64,000 nucleotides of DNA, from positions 12,768-76,767 of the forward strand of contig JBATNV010000195.1 of assembly GCA_049290495.1 (NCBI GenBank). Direction: 5' to 3'. The translations under genes were made by a program, and so were the position numbers. This document shows, in pieces, positions 40,972 through 50,059 of the stretch; position 1 is the stretch's first letter, and every line of letters begins with the position of its first letter. Below the pieces are notes generated by a model that ran no database searches, was not told where the DNA came from, and saw only the letters and a program-made list of their open reading frames with translations. The DNA is from SHZI01 sp049290495. Lineage in GTDB: Bacteria > Pseudomonadota > Gammaproteobacteria > Steroidobacterales > GCA-2729495.

Positions 40972-41835
40972 CTACGCAATCAGCAGGCGATCCAGAATCG
41001 CACCGGCCAGCAGCAGGCCGAGCTGTATGATTGAGGCAGCGAATACCCGCCAGGCCTGTGGAATGCTGGGCTTGTAGACCAGCACGATGCAGGGCCGCAG
41101 AAAGATCACGCCGCCGACAACTGCGCTGAGCAGATAAATCCAGCCCATGCCCAGCCAGAACGGCACCACCGACAGCAGCACGAGCAGGATGGTGTGCACG
41201 AGAATCGTAATCGTGCTGACGCGCTCTTCGAACACGACCGGCAGCATCGGCACACCGGCCGCCTTGTAGTCCCTGCGGCAGGCATAGGCGAGCGCCCAGA
41301 AATGCGGTGGAGTCCATAGAAACAGGACGACGGCGAGAGTCAATGGCGCTGGCGCGAATTCAGCACCGACCGCTGCAGCGCCCGCCATAACGGCAAAACT
41401 GCCTGCCAGGCCACCGATCACGATGTTGAGCCACGTGCGCCGCTTCAGCCAGACGGTGTAGATGACACCGTAGGTGAACGCGCCGAGGAAGATATAGAAC
41501 GCAGCGATTGCATTGGTGGCCAGCGCGGCAGCGACGCATGACAGAATCAGCACCAGCAGAATGCCGACGTACCAGATTGGCGTCACGGCAAAGCGGCCGG
41601 TAACGAAGGCCCGCGTCGAGGTGCGTCGCATGACGCGGTCGATATCTGCTTCCCAGAGCTGGTTGAAAGCTCCGGCACTCGCTGATGACAGCAGTGTCGC
41701 CACGCCCAGCACGGCTACTTGCCAGGCGGCGAGATCCGATGACGGACTGACCGCGATACCGGCCAGTGCACAGGCCATGATGAGGAATCCAAGCCGCATC
41801 TTGGTAGTGTCGTAGATGGTTCGCAGGGTTTCCAA
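40972..41835 (-). CDS. cyoE: Heme O synthase (protoheme IX farnesyltransferase)
   Basis: The 287-residue UbiA-family membrane enzyme adds a farnesyl group to heme B for oxygen-reducing terminal oxidases. The Mg-prenyl site NQLWEADIDRVMRRTSTRAF (N-x-x-x-D-x-x-x-D) and WTPPHFWALAYACRRDYKAA are intact. It stands alone, without oxidase subunits in the window. Its presence implies that this organism has a heme O or heme A oxidase. Confidence 0.93.
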   Translation of the reverse strand: METLRTIYDTTKMRLGFLIMACALAGIAVSPSSDLAAWQVAVLGVATLLSSASAGAFNQLWEADIDRVMRRTSTRAFVTGRFAVTPIWYVGILLVLILSCVAAALATNAIAAFYIFLGAFTYGVIYTVWLKRRTWLNIVIGGLAGSFAVMAGAAAVGAEFAPAPLTLAVVLFLWTPPHFWALAYACRRDYKAAGVPMLPVVFEERVSTITILVHTILLVLLSVVPFWLGMGWIYLLSAVVGGVIFLRPCIVLVYKPSIPQAWRVFAASIIQLGLLLAGAILDRLLIA

Positions 41836-41925
41836 GTCGAAGCAGCCTTGATGATTGCCGTGATTCTGGAGCCATTCTAACCCAAGCTCCGCCAGATTCC
41901 GTTCCGGAGCTATCGTGGCATTTCG

Positions 41926-41959
41926 CCGCCCTTATATAAGGCGGTTATGGCCGGATAAC
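41926..41959 (+). promoter_or_regulatory. Palindromic AT-rich element upstream of cysH
   Basis: A near-perfect palindrome (CCGCC-CTTATATAAG-GCGG) is followed by TTAT-N6-ATAAC, which resembles CysB-type half-sites. It lies about 80-115 bases before the cysH start. CysB control is inferred from the neighbouring cysB gene and the motif; the palindrome itself is seen directly. Confidence 0.35.
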
Positions 41960-42040
41960 AACAACGTCGTTCCCATGCCGCATTTGCGCGGTTAGCGTGC
42001 AGCCTGTCGCATCAGACCACCGAGCCGCAGGAGTTAGCGA

Positions 42041-42832
42041 GTGCCCGCAGTCGCCACACTGATTTCCACAGCGCAAAGTACAGCCGCCGGCGTCGAGGAG
42101 CCCGGGATCCTGTTCGATGAGGTGGAAACGCGCGCGCAGGCTGTCGCGCACTGCAATGCGCACTTTGAGTCCTTGTCGGCCGAAGGCCGCGTGGCCTGGG
42201 CGCTGGAACACTTGCCGGGCACACACGTACTGACTTCGAGCTTTGGCATCCAGGCCGCCATATTGCTGCACCTCGTTACCCGCCAGCGAGCGGATATCCC
42301 GGTGGTCTTCATCGACACCGGCTATTTGTTTGCTGAAACCTATAGCTTCGTCGATGCGCTGACCGAGCGACTGAAGCTCAATCTCAAGGTTTACCGCAGC
42401 CCGTACAGCCCAGCCTGGCAGGAAAGTCGCCACGGCCAGCGCTGGCAGCTCGGCCTCGCCGGCATCGATGCCTACAACCGCGAGAACAAGGTCGAGCCCA
42501 TGGAGCATGCACTGCGCGAACTCAGCGTCGGCAGCTGGTTTGCCGGACTGCGCCGCAGCCAGTCTTCAAGCCGCAGCAACGTGCCGTTTCTGAAAGCCCA
42601 GGGCGAACGCTGGAAGGTACATCCGATCGCCGACTGGTCGGACCGCGACGTTTACCGCTATCTGAAGGATCACGACCTGCCCTATCACCCACTCTGGGAA
42701 AAGGGCTACATCTCGGTCGGTGATATACACACCACCAAACCGATTCATGCCGTCAACACTGCTGAAGAAACCCGCTTCTTCGGCCTGAAGCGCGAGTGCG
42801 GGCTGCACGATATCGATCTGTCGGGACTCTAG
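42041..42832 (+). CDS. cysH: Phosphoadenylylsulfate (PAPS) reductase CysH
   Basis: The start is GTG 42041 behind AGGAG. The 263-residue enzyme reduces PAPS to sulfite. The PP-loop region SSFGIQAAILLHLVTRQ and IPVVFIDTGYLFAETY are present, and the catalytic Cys is C253 in KRECGLH. The CC...CxxC cysteines of APS-type reductases are missing, so the PAPS-dependent, cluster-free form is indicated. It converges on cysB with a 4-base overlap. Confidence 0.93.
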   Translation: MPAVATLISTAQSTAAGVEEPGILFDEVETRAQAVAHCNAHFESLSAEGRVAWALEHLPGTHVLTSSFGIQAAILLHLVTRQRADIPVVFIDTGYLFAETYSFVDALTERLKLNLKVYRSPYSPAWQESRHGQRWQLGLAGIDAYNRENKVEPMEHALRELSVGSWFAGLRRSQSSSRSNVPFLKAQGERWKVHPIADWSDRDVYRYLKDHDLPYHPLWEKGYISVGDIHTTKPIHAVNTAEETRFFGLKRECGLHDIDLSGL

Positions 42833-43842
42833 GGCCGGACAACTGCGCCGGGCGCATCCTCACAGCCGCCGCGCATCGGCAACTGTGCCTCATCAAACAG
42901 CTCGTCGACCTCCGCCTGGGTGCTCAGCTGCGCGGCCTTGCGAGTCAGCTGTGGCGTGAGGTGCGGCGCAAACATCGCAATAAAATCCACCATGTAACGG
43001 CGCAGCACCGAATCGCGGCGAAAGCCGAGCCAGGTCGTCACGCGCGGGAACATTCCGGCTGCTGACAGCGCCGTAAGGTCCTTCTGGTCCTGGCACTCGT
43101 AGGCCATCGGCGCAACGATGCCGACGCCCATGCCCATGCGCACATAGGTCTTGATGATGTCGGCATCGCGTGCGGTAAATACCACGTTCGGTTCAAGCCC
43201 CTGCGCAGCAAAGGCTTTCTTCAGCGAGGATTCTCCGGTGACGCCAAACACATAGGTCACCAGCGGATAACCGGCCAGCACGCGCAGGTTCAGTTCCTTG
43301 CTGCCGGTCAGCGGATGCCCGTTGGGTACCAGCACGATGCGGTCCCAGCTGTAACAGGGCAACAACACCAGTCCGGGAAACAACTGGCGTGAGCCGGTCG
43401 CGATGGCGAAGTCCACGCGATTGGCAGCCACCAGTTCGGCGATCTGCTCCGAGGTACCCTGCTGCAGTTCGAGATTGATCTTCGGATAGCGCTCGCGAAA
43501 TTCACGGATCACATCTGGCAGTACATGCCGCGCCTGGGTGTGTGTGGTGGCGATGGACAACGTACCTTCCTGCTCACCGGACAGGTCACTCGCCAGGTTA
43601 CGGATGTTCTCGACTTCGCGCATGATGCGGCGGGCGCGGCCGATCACATCCTTGCCGGCCGGCGTGATCGCCGTAAGACTCTTGCCCTTGCGCGTAAAGA
43701 GCTGCACGCCGAGCTCCTGCTCGAGCAGCTTCAGCTGCTTGCTGATACCGGGCTGGCTGGTATACAGCCGCTCGGCTGCCGCCGTTATGTTAAGACCGCT
43801 GTCGGCGATAGCCACCAGGTATTTGAGCTGCTGCAGAGTCAT
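42829..43842 (-). CDS. cysB: LysR-type regulator CysB
   Basis: The start was placed at ATG 43842 (MTLQQLKYLVAIADSGLNIT); the open frame runs 22 codons further without homology. The 337-residue protein has the LysR winged helix (ERLYTSQPGISKQLKLLEQE) and a long effector domain (IATTHTQARHVLPDVIREFR) typical of CysB/Cbl. CysB activates sulfate assimilation genes in response to N-acetylserine. It lies between cysH and cysG, both likely targets. Confidence 0.93.
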   Translation of the reverse strand: MTLQQLKYLVAIADSGLNITAAAERLYTSQPGISKQLKLLEQELGVQLFTRKGKSLTAITPAGKDVIGRARRIMREVENIRNLASDLSGEQEGTLSIATTHTQARHVLPDVIREFRERYPKINLELQQGTSEQIAELVAANRVDFAIATGSRQLFPGLVLLPCYSWDRIVLVPNGHPLTGSKELNLRVLAGYPLVTYVFGVTGESSLKKAFAAQGLEPNVVFTARDADIIKTYVRMGMGVGIVAPMAYECQDQKDLTALSAAGMFPRVTTWLGFRRDSVLRRYMVDFIAMFAPHLTPQLTRKAAQLSTQAEVDELFDEAQLPMRGGCEDAPGAVVRP

Positions 43843-44137
43843 GGGCGGCCGAAAATGCTCGGGGAAGGTCAGGGCCTCATATAACCATTCGTTACAAGTG
43901 ACTGTCAACCCCGCCAGGCCGGGAGTGAAACCCGCACGGTTACTCCAAACGGTCGTTCAGGTGTGAGACCAGCGCCTTCAGCGGCCGAAAATGAGATGCC
44001 TCGGGTTATGCCGGGTAGCGATGAGCCCAGAAGGAATAACTATTTTTTTTCGGGCAGCAGCAGCTATATCGTACCTATTCAGTCCCTGATTACGGCGAGC
44101 CGGGACCTCATCGACCAGACCCGGCGGATCAGACCAC
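43843..44137. other. Divergent intergenic region between cysB and cysG
   Basis: This 295-base region has no credible gene. Near 43880-43895 a small dyad TAAC-CATTC-GTTA follows a TATAA-like string, close to the cysB start, and may be an autoregulatory site. Near 44033-44048 GGAATAAC is followed by a run of eight T. Promoters for cysB and cysG must lie here. Confidence 0.45.
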
Positions 44138-45586
44138 ATGCACCAGCTACCGATTTTCGTCACCCTGAAGGGCCAGCCCTGTCTCGTGGTCGGCGGCGGC
44201 GAGGTCGCCGACCGCAAGGTGCGCCAGTTGCTCGCCGCCGGTGCAACCGTCACCGTCAACAGTCCACAGCTGGTCAGCAGCCTGCAGGAACTGCTGGACA
44301 CAAAACGCATCAGTGCCGTGCTGGACACCTTCGACACCACTCTCATCGAGACACATCTACTGGTAATCGCTGCGACCAGCGATCGTGCGGTAAATCACGC
44401 GGTCGCCGCGGCTGCGCATAAGACGCTGCGTCTCTGCAATGTCGTGGACGATCCGGCGCACTCCAGTTTCATCAGTCCTTCGATCGTGGATCGCTCACCA
44501 CTTATCGTCGCGATCTCAAGCGGCGGACAGGCACCGGTGCTCGCACGGATGCTGCGCCAGCAGCTTGAACGCTGGCTGCCGCTGCGTCTCGGTGCACTCG
44601 CCGACTGGGCGGGCCAGTGGCGTGACACGATCAAGACACGGCTGCCGGACATCCAGGCCAGGCGCCTGTTCTGGGAACGTACCTTCAGCGGCGCGCTCAG
44701 CAATCACGTTCTGGCCGGCCGCATGCAAGCCGCTGACGACGCGCTGCGCAGCGCACTTGATGCGCAGGCCGACGCAGGCAGTGTCAGCGGCGAAGCCTGG
44801 CTGGTCGGCGCTGGGCCCGGTGACCCGGAACTACTCAGCCTGCGCGGCTTTCATCTGCTGCAGCACGCCGATGTCGTGATGCACGACAGACTGGTCGCAC
44901 CGGAACTGCTGGCTTTTGCCCGGCGCGATGCCGAGTTTATCGATGTGGGCAAAACCGGCGGTGGTCCGGGCACCAGTCAGGCGCAGATCAATGCCTTGCT
45001 GCTGGCACGCGTCCGCACCGGTAAACGCGTTTGCCGGCTCAAAGGTGGCGACCCTTATGTTTTTGGCCGCGGCAGCGAAGAAGCCGAAGTGCTGGCCCAG
45101 GCGGGCCTGCGGTTTCAGGTGGTTCCCGGTATCACGGCGGCCAATGGCTGTGGTGCCTATGCCGGTATTCCGCTCACGCATCGAGGCCTCGCCCAGGCGG
45201 TCACGTTTGTCACCGGGCATCTCGCGCCAGACAGTGACGTAGCGGGTGACGATCTCAACTGGGCCGCGCTCGCTGCACTCAAACAGACGCTGGTCATCTA
45301 TATGAGCGGCCGCAAACTGGCGGCCATCGCAGCACAGCTCATGACTCACGGCCGCGCTGGCCAAACCCCTGCGGCTGTGGTCATCGCAGGCACCACGCCG
45401 CAGCAGCGCATCATCAGCGGCACACTGGCTGACATCGCGCAGCGCGCTGCGGATGCTGGCCTCGGGTCGCCAGCACTTTTATATGTGGGCGAAGTCGTCG
45501 GGCTGGCCGGGCATCTCGGCCGACATACGCCTGGCGGACCGACGACCAGACCCAGCCTTGAACTTCGCCCAGGCGACCTGCAGTAA
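44138..45586 (+). CDS. cysG: Siroheme synthase CysG (multifunctional)
   Basis: The 482-residue protein converts uroporphyrinogen III to siroheme, the cofactor of sulfite and nitrite reductases. The N-terminal part (about 1-215) is the precorrin-2 dehydrogenase/ferrochelatase with VVGGGEVADRKVRQLLAAGA. The C-terminal part (about 218-460) is the SAM-uroporphyrinogen methyltransferase with LVGAGPGDPELLSLRG, RLKGGDPYVFGRGSEEAEVL and VVPGITAANGCGAYAGIPLT. It heads a run of same-strand genes for cysteine and tetrapyrrole synthesis. Confidence 0.95.
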   Translation: MHQLPIFVTLKGQPCLVVGGGEVADRKVRQLLAAGATVTVNSPQLVSSLQELLDTKRISAVLDTFDTTLIETHLLVIAATSDRAVNHAVAAAAHKTLRLCNVVDDPAHSSFISPSIVDRSPLIVAISSGGQAPVLARMLRQQLERWLPLRLGALADWAGQWRDTIKTRLPDIQARRLFWERTFSGALSNHVLAGRMQAADDALRSALDAQADAGSVSGEAWLVGAGPGDPELLSLRGFHLLQHADVVMHDRLVAPELLAFARRDAEFIDVGKTGGGPGTSQAQINALLLARVRTGKRVCRLKGGDPYVFGRGSEEAEVLAQAGLRFQVVPGITAANGCGAYAGIPLTHRGLAQAVTFVTGHLAPDSDVAGDDLNWAALAALKQTLVIYMSGRKLAAIAAQLMTHGRAGQTPAAVVIAGTTPQQRIISGTLADIAQRAADAGLGSPALLYVGEVVGLAGHLGRHTPGGPTTRPSLELRPGDLQ

Positions 45587-45615
45587 AATCGAATCAACTA
45601 CCCGGGAGCATTCTC

Positions 45616-46590
45616 ATGATCTACAACAACATCCTCGCCACGATCGGTAAAACACCAATCATCAGGCTCAACCGGCTCGCGCCAACGCATGTTGATATGT
45701 ATGTGAAGGCTGAGTCCTTCAATCCGGGTGGCTCCGTAAAGGATCGCCTGGCCTACGGCGTCATCCTCGACGCCGAGCGTCGCGGCACGCTCCGCCCGGG
45801 ACAAACCGTCGTCGAGGCCACCTCAGGCAACACTGGCGTCGCGATGGCGATGGTCTGCGCCGTGAAGGGCTACCCCTTTGTTGCCGTGATGACCGAGACC
45901 TTTTCGATCGAACGCCGCAAGATCATGCGCGCCTACGGCGCAAAGGTGATCCTGACCTCGGCCGCTGGCCGCGGTACAGAAATGGTGCGCCGGGCCGAAG
46001 AACTGGCGCGCAAACACGGCTGGTTTCTCGCGCGGCAATTCGATAATCCGGCCAATCCCGCTTACCACCGCGAGACCACCGGGCCGGAAATCCTGCAGGA
46101 CTTCGCCGACCGTCGCCTCGATTACTGGGTCACTGGCTGGGGCACCGGCGGCACAATGACGGGCGCAGGCGAGATCATCAAGATGGCACGCCCGGGGGTT
46201 CGCATCGTTGCGGTAGAACCCGATGGGGCATCGCTGCTCGGTGGCAAGGAATGGAAACCACACAAGATCCAGGGCTGGACGCCGGACTTCGTTCCCGGCG
46301 TACTGAATCCAGCCGTGTTTGATGAGCTGGTGACCGTGTCGGATGAAGAAGCGAAGAACACCGCACTGCGTCTGGCTCGCGAAGAAGGCATCTTCGTCGG
46401 CCTGTCGGCCGGCGGCACGCTCGCCGCGGCACTCAAGGTGGCCGAGCGCGCCGAGCCCGGCTCCGTGCTGCTCACCATGCTGCCGGATACCGGCGAGCGC
46501 TATCTCAGCACCTGGCTATTCCAGGAAGTTCCGGAAGGCTCGGATGACGAATGGCTGGCGACTGTTGACGGTGGCGGGAAGAGTGGCTGA
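45616..46590 (+). CDS. cysM: Cysteine synthase B (O-acetylserine sulfhydrylase)
   Basis: The 324-residue PLP enzyme makes cysteine from O-acetylserine and sulfide or thiosulfate. The PLP lysine is K42 in NPGGSVKDR. TSGNTGVAMAMVCAVKGYPF and GTGGTMTGAGEIIK are conserved. The overall form (MIYNNILATIGKTPIIRLNR) fits CysM rather than CysK. It follows cysG by 29 bases, and the GluTR-like gene starts within or just after its 3' end. Confidence 0.92.
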   Translation: MIYNNILATIGKTPIIRLNRLAPTHVDMYVKAESFNPGGSVKDRLAYGVILDAERRGTLRPGQTVVEATSGNTGVAMAMVCAVKGYPFVAVMTETFSIERRKIMRAYGAKVILTSAAGRGTEMVRRAEELARKHGWFLARQFDNPANPAYHRETTGPEILQDFADRRLDYWVTGWGTGGTMTGAGEIIKMARPGVRIVAVEPDGASLLGGKEWKPHKIQGWTPDFVPGVLNPAVFDELVTVSDEEAKNTALRLAREEGIFVGLSAGGTLAAALKVAERAEPGSVLLTMLPDTGERYLSTWLFQEVPEGSDDEWLATVDGGGKSG

Positions 46591-47542
46591 GTCCGGCTGC
46601 AGACTGACGAACGACAGGCTGTGGGTACTGCACGCGCCGCACCATACCGGTGCCGCCGGTATGTCGGTGCAAAACCTCAAAGCCCTGCAGGGATCTGGCG
46701 TGCTGGTGGATACCTGCATGCGTCAGTTGCTGTTCGGTGTGGGAGCACGGCCGGTCACCTACCCGGCAAACGCTGCCGCGCTGGAAATATTTTCTGGCGT
46801 ACAGGCATACCGGTTGCTGCTCGAGATCATCACTGGACTGCGCAGCGCCATCCGCGGTGAGACCAATGTGTATGGACAGTTCCGGCGCGCCTGGCAAACG
46901 ACGCTGAACAGTTTGCCCGGCAGCGTCACGCAGCCGCTATCGCCGATCATCGAGTCGTTGTTCAGCGATGCGCGTCAAGTCCGTCAGCAGCATCTGCAGG
47001 GCGTGGGCGGAAACTCTTACGGTAGCCTGGCCCGTCGCCTGCTCGCGCCCGCCCGCGGCGCCCGCGTGCTGTTCGTTGGCACAGGTGAACTGGCCCGCTC
47101 GATCCTGCCCTTCTTCCACGCAAACGAAACTGGCGCCTGGAATCATCGCCCGACCACACCACTCACCGTCGCTCACTGGTTCAGCGCGGCGCAGGCCGAC
47201 GTGGCAGCACGTTGGGCTCAACACATCATCTTCACCACGCCAGCCGATACGGAACACGATAGCGGCTGGCAAAACCGGTTGCGGCACGGCGGTGTACGCA
47301 GCGTTCTGCACCTCGGTCAGCGGCGCAGCGAAGCCTTGCCGTGGACTGGCGTCGATGCCGCCTTTGACCTGGACGATATCCTGAGCGCCGCCGAAGCACG
47401 CGCCAACATCGCCTCGCTGCAACTCGTGCGTGCACGCGCCGCCTGCACGGAACTGGCCTACGCACGCTTCCCGGCAGCGCCGCCGGATACACGCCGCGTA
47501 CTGGAAGATACTCTGCCACTGCTGATCTCGGCGCGGGCCTGA
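46583..47542 (+). CDS. Divergent, shortened glutamyl-tRNA reductase-like protein
   Basis: The start is uncertain: GTG 46583 behind GGGAAGA was chosen, and GTG 46571 and GTG 46622 are alternatives. The product is about 319 residues against about 420 for normal GluTR (HemA). The catalytic-Cys motif STCNRTE is altered to DTCMRQLLF, keeping Cys and Arg. The GLDSxxxGExxIxGQ motif is present as GLRSAIRGETNVYGQFRRAW, and NADPH binding as ARVLFVGTGELARSI. About 45-50 residues of the N-terminal catalytic domain are missing, and the C-terminal dimer domain looks short. It precedes a HemC/HemD-like fusion, hemB and hemL, so a role in 5-aminolevulinate supply is likely but not certain. Confidence 0.7.
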   Translation: MAESGCRLTNDRLWVLHAPHHTGAAGMSVQNLKALQGSGVLVDTCMRQLLFGVGARPVTYPANAAALEIFSGVQAYRLLLEIITGLRSAIRGETNVYGQFRRAWQTTLNSLPGSVTQPLSPIIESLFSDARQVRQQHLQGVGGNSYGSLARRLLAPARGARVLFVGTGELARSILPFFHANETGAWNHRPTTPLTVAHWFSAAQADVAARWAQHIIFTTPADTEHDSGWQNRLRHGGVRSVLHLGQRRSEALPWTGVDAAFDLDDILSAAEARANIASLQLVRARAACTELAYARFPAAPPDTRRVLEDTLPLLISARA

Positions 47543-47552
47543 GGCAGGCGGC

Positions 47553-49094
47553 ATGCAGCGCACACTTCGACTCGGCACACGCGCTTCGCTGCTGGCGATG
47601 GCGCAGAGTCGTCAGGTCGCCGCGCAGCTCATGCGCCTGAACACCGGACTTGAGGTGCAGCTGCACCCGGTCACGACGCGCGGCGACCGCGATCAGTTGG
47701 CGTCACTCAATACGGTCAATGACCCGGATTTCTTCTCTGCCGAGCTCGACACGGCGCTGCTCAAAGGCGAGGTCGATTTTTGCGTGCATTCGCTGAAGGA
47801 TCTGCCTGCACTCCCACACGCGGGAATTGTCCGGGCAGCCCTGCCCGTACGCGAAAACCCGCGCGATGTGATCGTCTGGCGCGGCGACATCATGGCGCGG
47901 CTTGCCGTCGGCACGCCGCTGCACATCGGCGCATCGTCTGCCCGTCGCCAGGGCAACATCGAGGACTTTTTGCCCACTGCACTGCCCGCCACCGGCCAGG
48001 CAGCTGTGTTGCAGTTTGTGGAACTGCGCGGTCCAGTCGACGCGCGTCTTGCACGCTTGCGGCCCAACGATGCAGGCGACGACGCGCTAGACGGCGTCGT
48101 GCTCGCCCTCGCCGGATTGATCCGTCTCTGGAATGACAGCGCCGCGCACGCGGCTGTCGCCGAGCTGTTACGCGAGGTGCGCTGGACCGTGCTGCCGCTG
48201 GCCCGCTGCCCGGGCGCCGCCGGTCAGGGCATCCTGGCGATCGAGTGCCGCACTGAAGATGCGGAGATACTGAAACTGCTGCGCACCCTCCACGACCCGG
48301 AAACTGCCGAACTCGCTGCACTGGAAAGATCGGCGCTGGCGCAGTGGCCGAAGGCACAGCGCGCAGCGTTCGGCGCGACTGCGATCATGCACGCAAGTCT
48401 CGGCCCGGTCTGTTATGTACACGGCACAGCTGACGGCAAGGTGGTTGAACGCATCGTCTGGAACCAGCCGCCAGCGCCGCACACCGAGGTGAACGCTTTC
48501 AATGGTATCGCCTGGCAGCGTCTGTGCGCGCGCCAGACAGCAGTGGGTACCTTGCCGGAACTCGCTACGCTGCCAGCACATTCAGCCGTATTTGTCGCCT
48601 ACTGGCATGCGCTGCAGAACCAGCAGCTGGGCCCCGAGGTACGACTCTGGACCAGTGGTGTCGAGAGCTGGCGGCAGCTTGCCGCGCGCGGTTTCTGGGT
48701 GGAAGGCTGCGGTGATCACCTGGGCTTCGAAGATATCCGCAGCACTCTCGGCTGCCCGGTACTCGGGCTGCCGCCACTGCAGGACTGGACTGCAGTCACC
48801 TCAAAGGAAGCGGTGCCAGGCTGGTGCGACTCCGGTATTGGCCGAGTGCTCTCGACTTACAAGATCCTGCCACCGGTAGATGGCCCTGCACTATGCGCCG
48901 TCAAGGTTGAGGCCGCCCGTGCAACGCATTGCTACTGGAGTAATGCGGAACAGTTTCATGCGCTGCGGGCCGTGCTCCCCGAGCACGCACACCATGCCTG
49001 CGGTGCGGGCAAGACGCGTAAGTCGCTGCATGCCGCTGGCGTCGATGCGCAACCCTTTCCGAACGGACACGAGTGGCAGCGATGGCTGCAATGA
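47553..49094 (+). CDS. HemC-HemD-like fusion lacking the dipyrromethane cysteine
   Basis: The 513-residue protein has an N-terminal hydroxymethylbilane synthase-like part (1-about 300) and a C-terminal uroporphyrinogen-III synthase-like part. HemC marks kept: LGTRASLLAMAQSRQV, D75 in VDFCVHSLKDLP, R131-R132 (SSARRQGN), R159 and R165 (ELRGPVDARL), and PGAAGQGILAIE. The cofactor Cys (GGCQVPIG in Escherichia) is absent: the matching stretch near residues 267-275 is KAQRAAFGA. The HemD-like part has WTSGVESWRQLAARGFWVEG and ACGAGKTRKSLHAAGVDAQP. It lies between the GluTR-like gene and hemB. It may be a tetrapyrrole enzyme with a non-covalent cofactor, or one repurposed. Confidence 0.72.
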   Translation: MQRTLRLGTRASLLAMAQSRQVAAQLMRLNTGLEVQLHPVTTRGDRDQLASLNTVNDPDFFSAELDTALLKGEVDFCVHSLKDLPALPHAGIVRAALPVRENPRDVIVWRGDIMARLAVGTPLHIGASSARRQGNIEDFLPTALPATGQAAVLQFVELRGPVDARLARLRPNDAGDDALDGVVLALAGLIRLWNDSAAHAAVAELLREVRWTVLPLARCPGAAGQGILAIECRTEDAEILKLLRTLHDPETAELAALERSALAQWPKAQRAAFGATAIMHASLGPVCYVHGTADGKVVERIVWNQPPAPHTEVNAFNGIAWQRLCARQTAVGTLPELATLPAHSAVFVAYWHALQNQQLGPEVRLWTSGVESWRQLAARGFWVEGCGDHLGFEDIRSTLGCPVLGLPPLQDWTAVTSKEAVPGWCDSGIGRVLSTYKILPPVDGPALCAVKVEAARATHCYWSNAEQFHALRAVLPEHAHHACGAGKTRKSLHAAGVDAQPFPNGHEWQRWLQ

Positions 49095-50059
49095 GCCTGC
49101 GGCGCACGCGCGACAACCGCCATATACGCGAACTGACGCGCGAGGTGCGCCTGCATGTCGAGCAGTTCATACAGCCGCTGTTTGTCGTCGAGGGCTTGCG
49201 CGAGCGCGAAGCTGTGCCCGGTCTGGCCGATGTCTTTCGCGATACCGAAGCTACGCTGCTGCGCCAGATCGAGACAGACATGGCCCAGGGCATCACGAAG
49301 TTTTTACTGTTCGGTGTGCCTGCAGGAAAACATGATCACGACTTTTCCCACGCGATCACAACAGACAACATCGCGGCAATCCGCCGCCATTTTGGTAGCG
49401 ACATCTGGTTGGCCGTGGACGTCTGCCTGTGCTCGCACACCACGCATGGGCACTGCGGCATCCTCAACGACAACCGCGACCATGTTCTGAACGACGCTTC
49501 GGTAACAGCACTGGCTGCGGCCGCATTACAATTTGCAGAGGCCGGCGCCGACTGCGTGGCACCCAGCGACATGCAGGATGGCCGGATCGCCGCAATCCGC
49601 ACGGCACTGGACCAGGCCGGCCGCGAGCGGTGTGCGATCATGAGCTATGCCGCCAAATTCAACTCCGCTTTTTACGGCCCGTTCCGACTGGCGGCAGAGT
49701 CTGCACCGGCCAGTGATCTGCCGCTACGCGACCGGGCCAGCTACCAGATCGATCCGGCGCGTCCTTCCGATGCGCTGCTCTGCGCGGAACGCGATGCCGC
49801 CGAAGGTGCCGACATCCTGATGGTAAAGCCGGGCCTGCCCTGTCTCGATGTACTCGCCCTGCTTTCGGCGCGGATCCACAAACCCTGGGCGGTGTACCAG
49901 ACCAGCGGTGAACAGGCGGGTATCGACGTACTCGCCGAGCGTGGACTCGCTGATCCGCTGCGCGCGCAACTGGAAAGCTGGACTGCCTTCTCGCGCGCCG
50001 GGGCAAACATGATCATCAGCTACGCCGCACGGCGTGCGCGCCGGTATCTCGCCGCATGA
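49091..50059 (+). CDS. hemB: Porphobilinogen synthase (5-aminolevulinate dehydratase)
   Basis: The start was placed at ATG 49091, overlapping the previous stop (ATGA); two in-frame starts lie upstream inside that gene. The 322-residue enzyme condenses two 5-aminolevulinates. Both Schiff-base lysines are present: K189 (SYAAKFNSAFYGPF) and K246 (MVKPGLP). The zinc cysteines C112, C114 and C122 (DVCLCSHTTHGHCG) and APSDMQDGR are intact. Its stop overlaps the hemL start. Confidence 0.95.
   Translation: MSLRRTRDNRHIRELTREVRLHVEQFIQPLFVVEGLREREAVPGLADVFRDTEATLLRQIETDMAQGITKFLLFGVPAGKHDHDFSHAITTDNIAAIRRHFGSDIWLAVDVCLCSHTTHGHCGILNDNRDHVLNDASVTALAAAALQFAEAGADCVAPSDMQDGRIAAIRTALDQAGRERCAIMSYAAKFNSAFYGPFRLAAESAPASDLPLRDRASYQIDPARPSDALLCAERDAAEGADILMVKPGLPCLDVLALLSARIHKPWAVYQTSGEQAGIDVLAERGLADPLRAQLESWTAFSRAGANMIISYAARRARRYLAA

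Noticed and set aside
42041..42832. APS reductase instead of PAPS reductase
   Set aside because: The CC and CxxC cysteines that bind the [4Fe-4S] cluster of APS reductases are absent.
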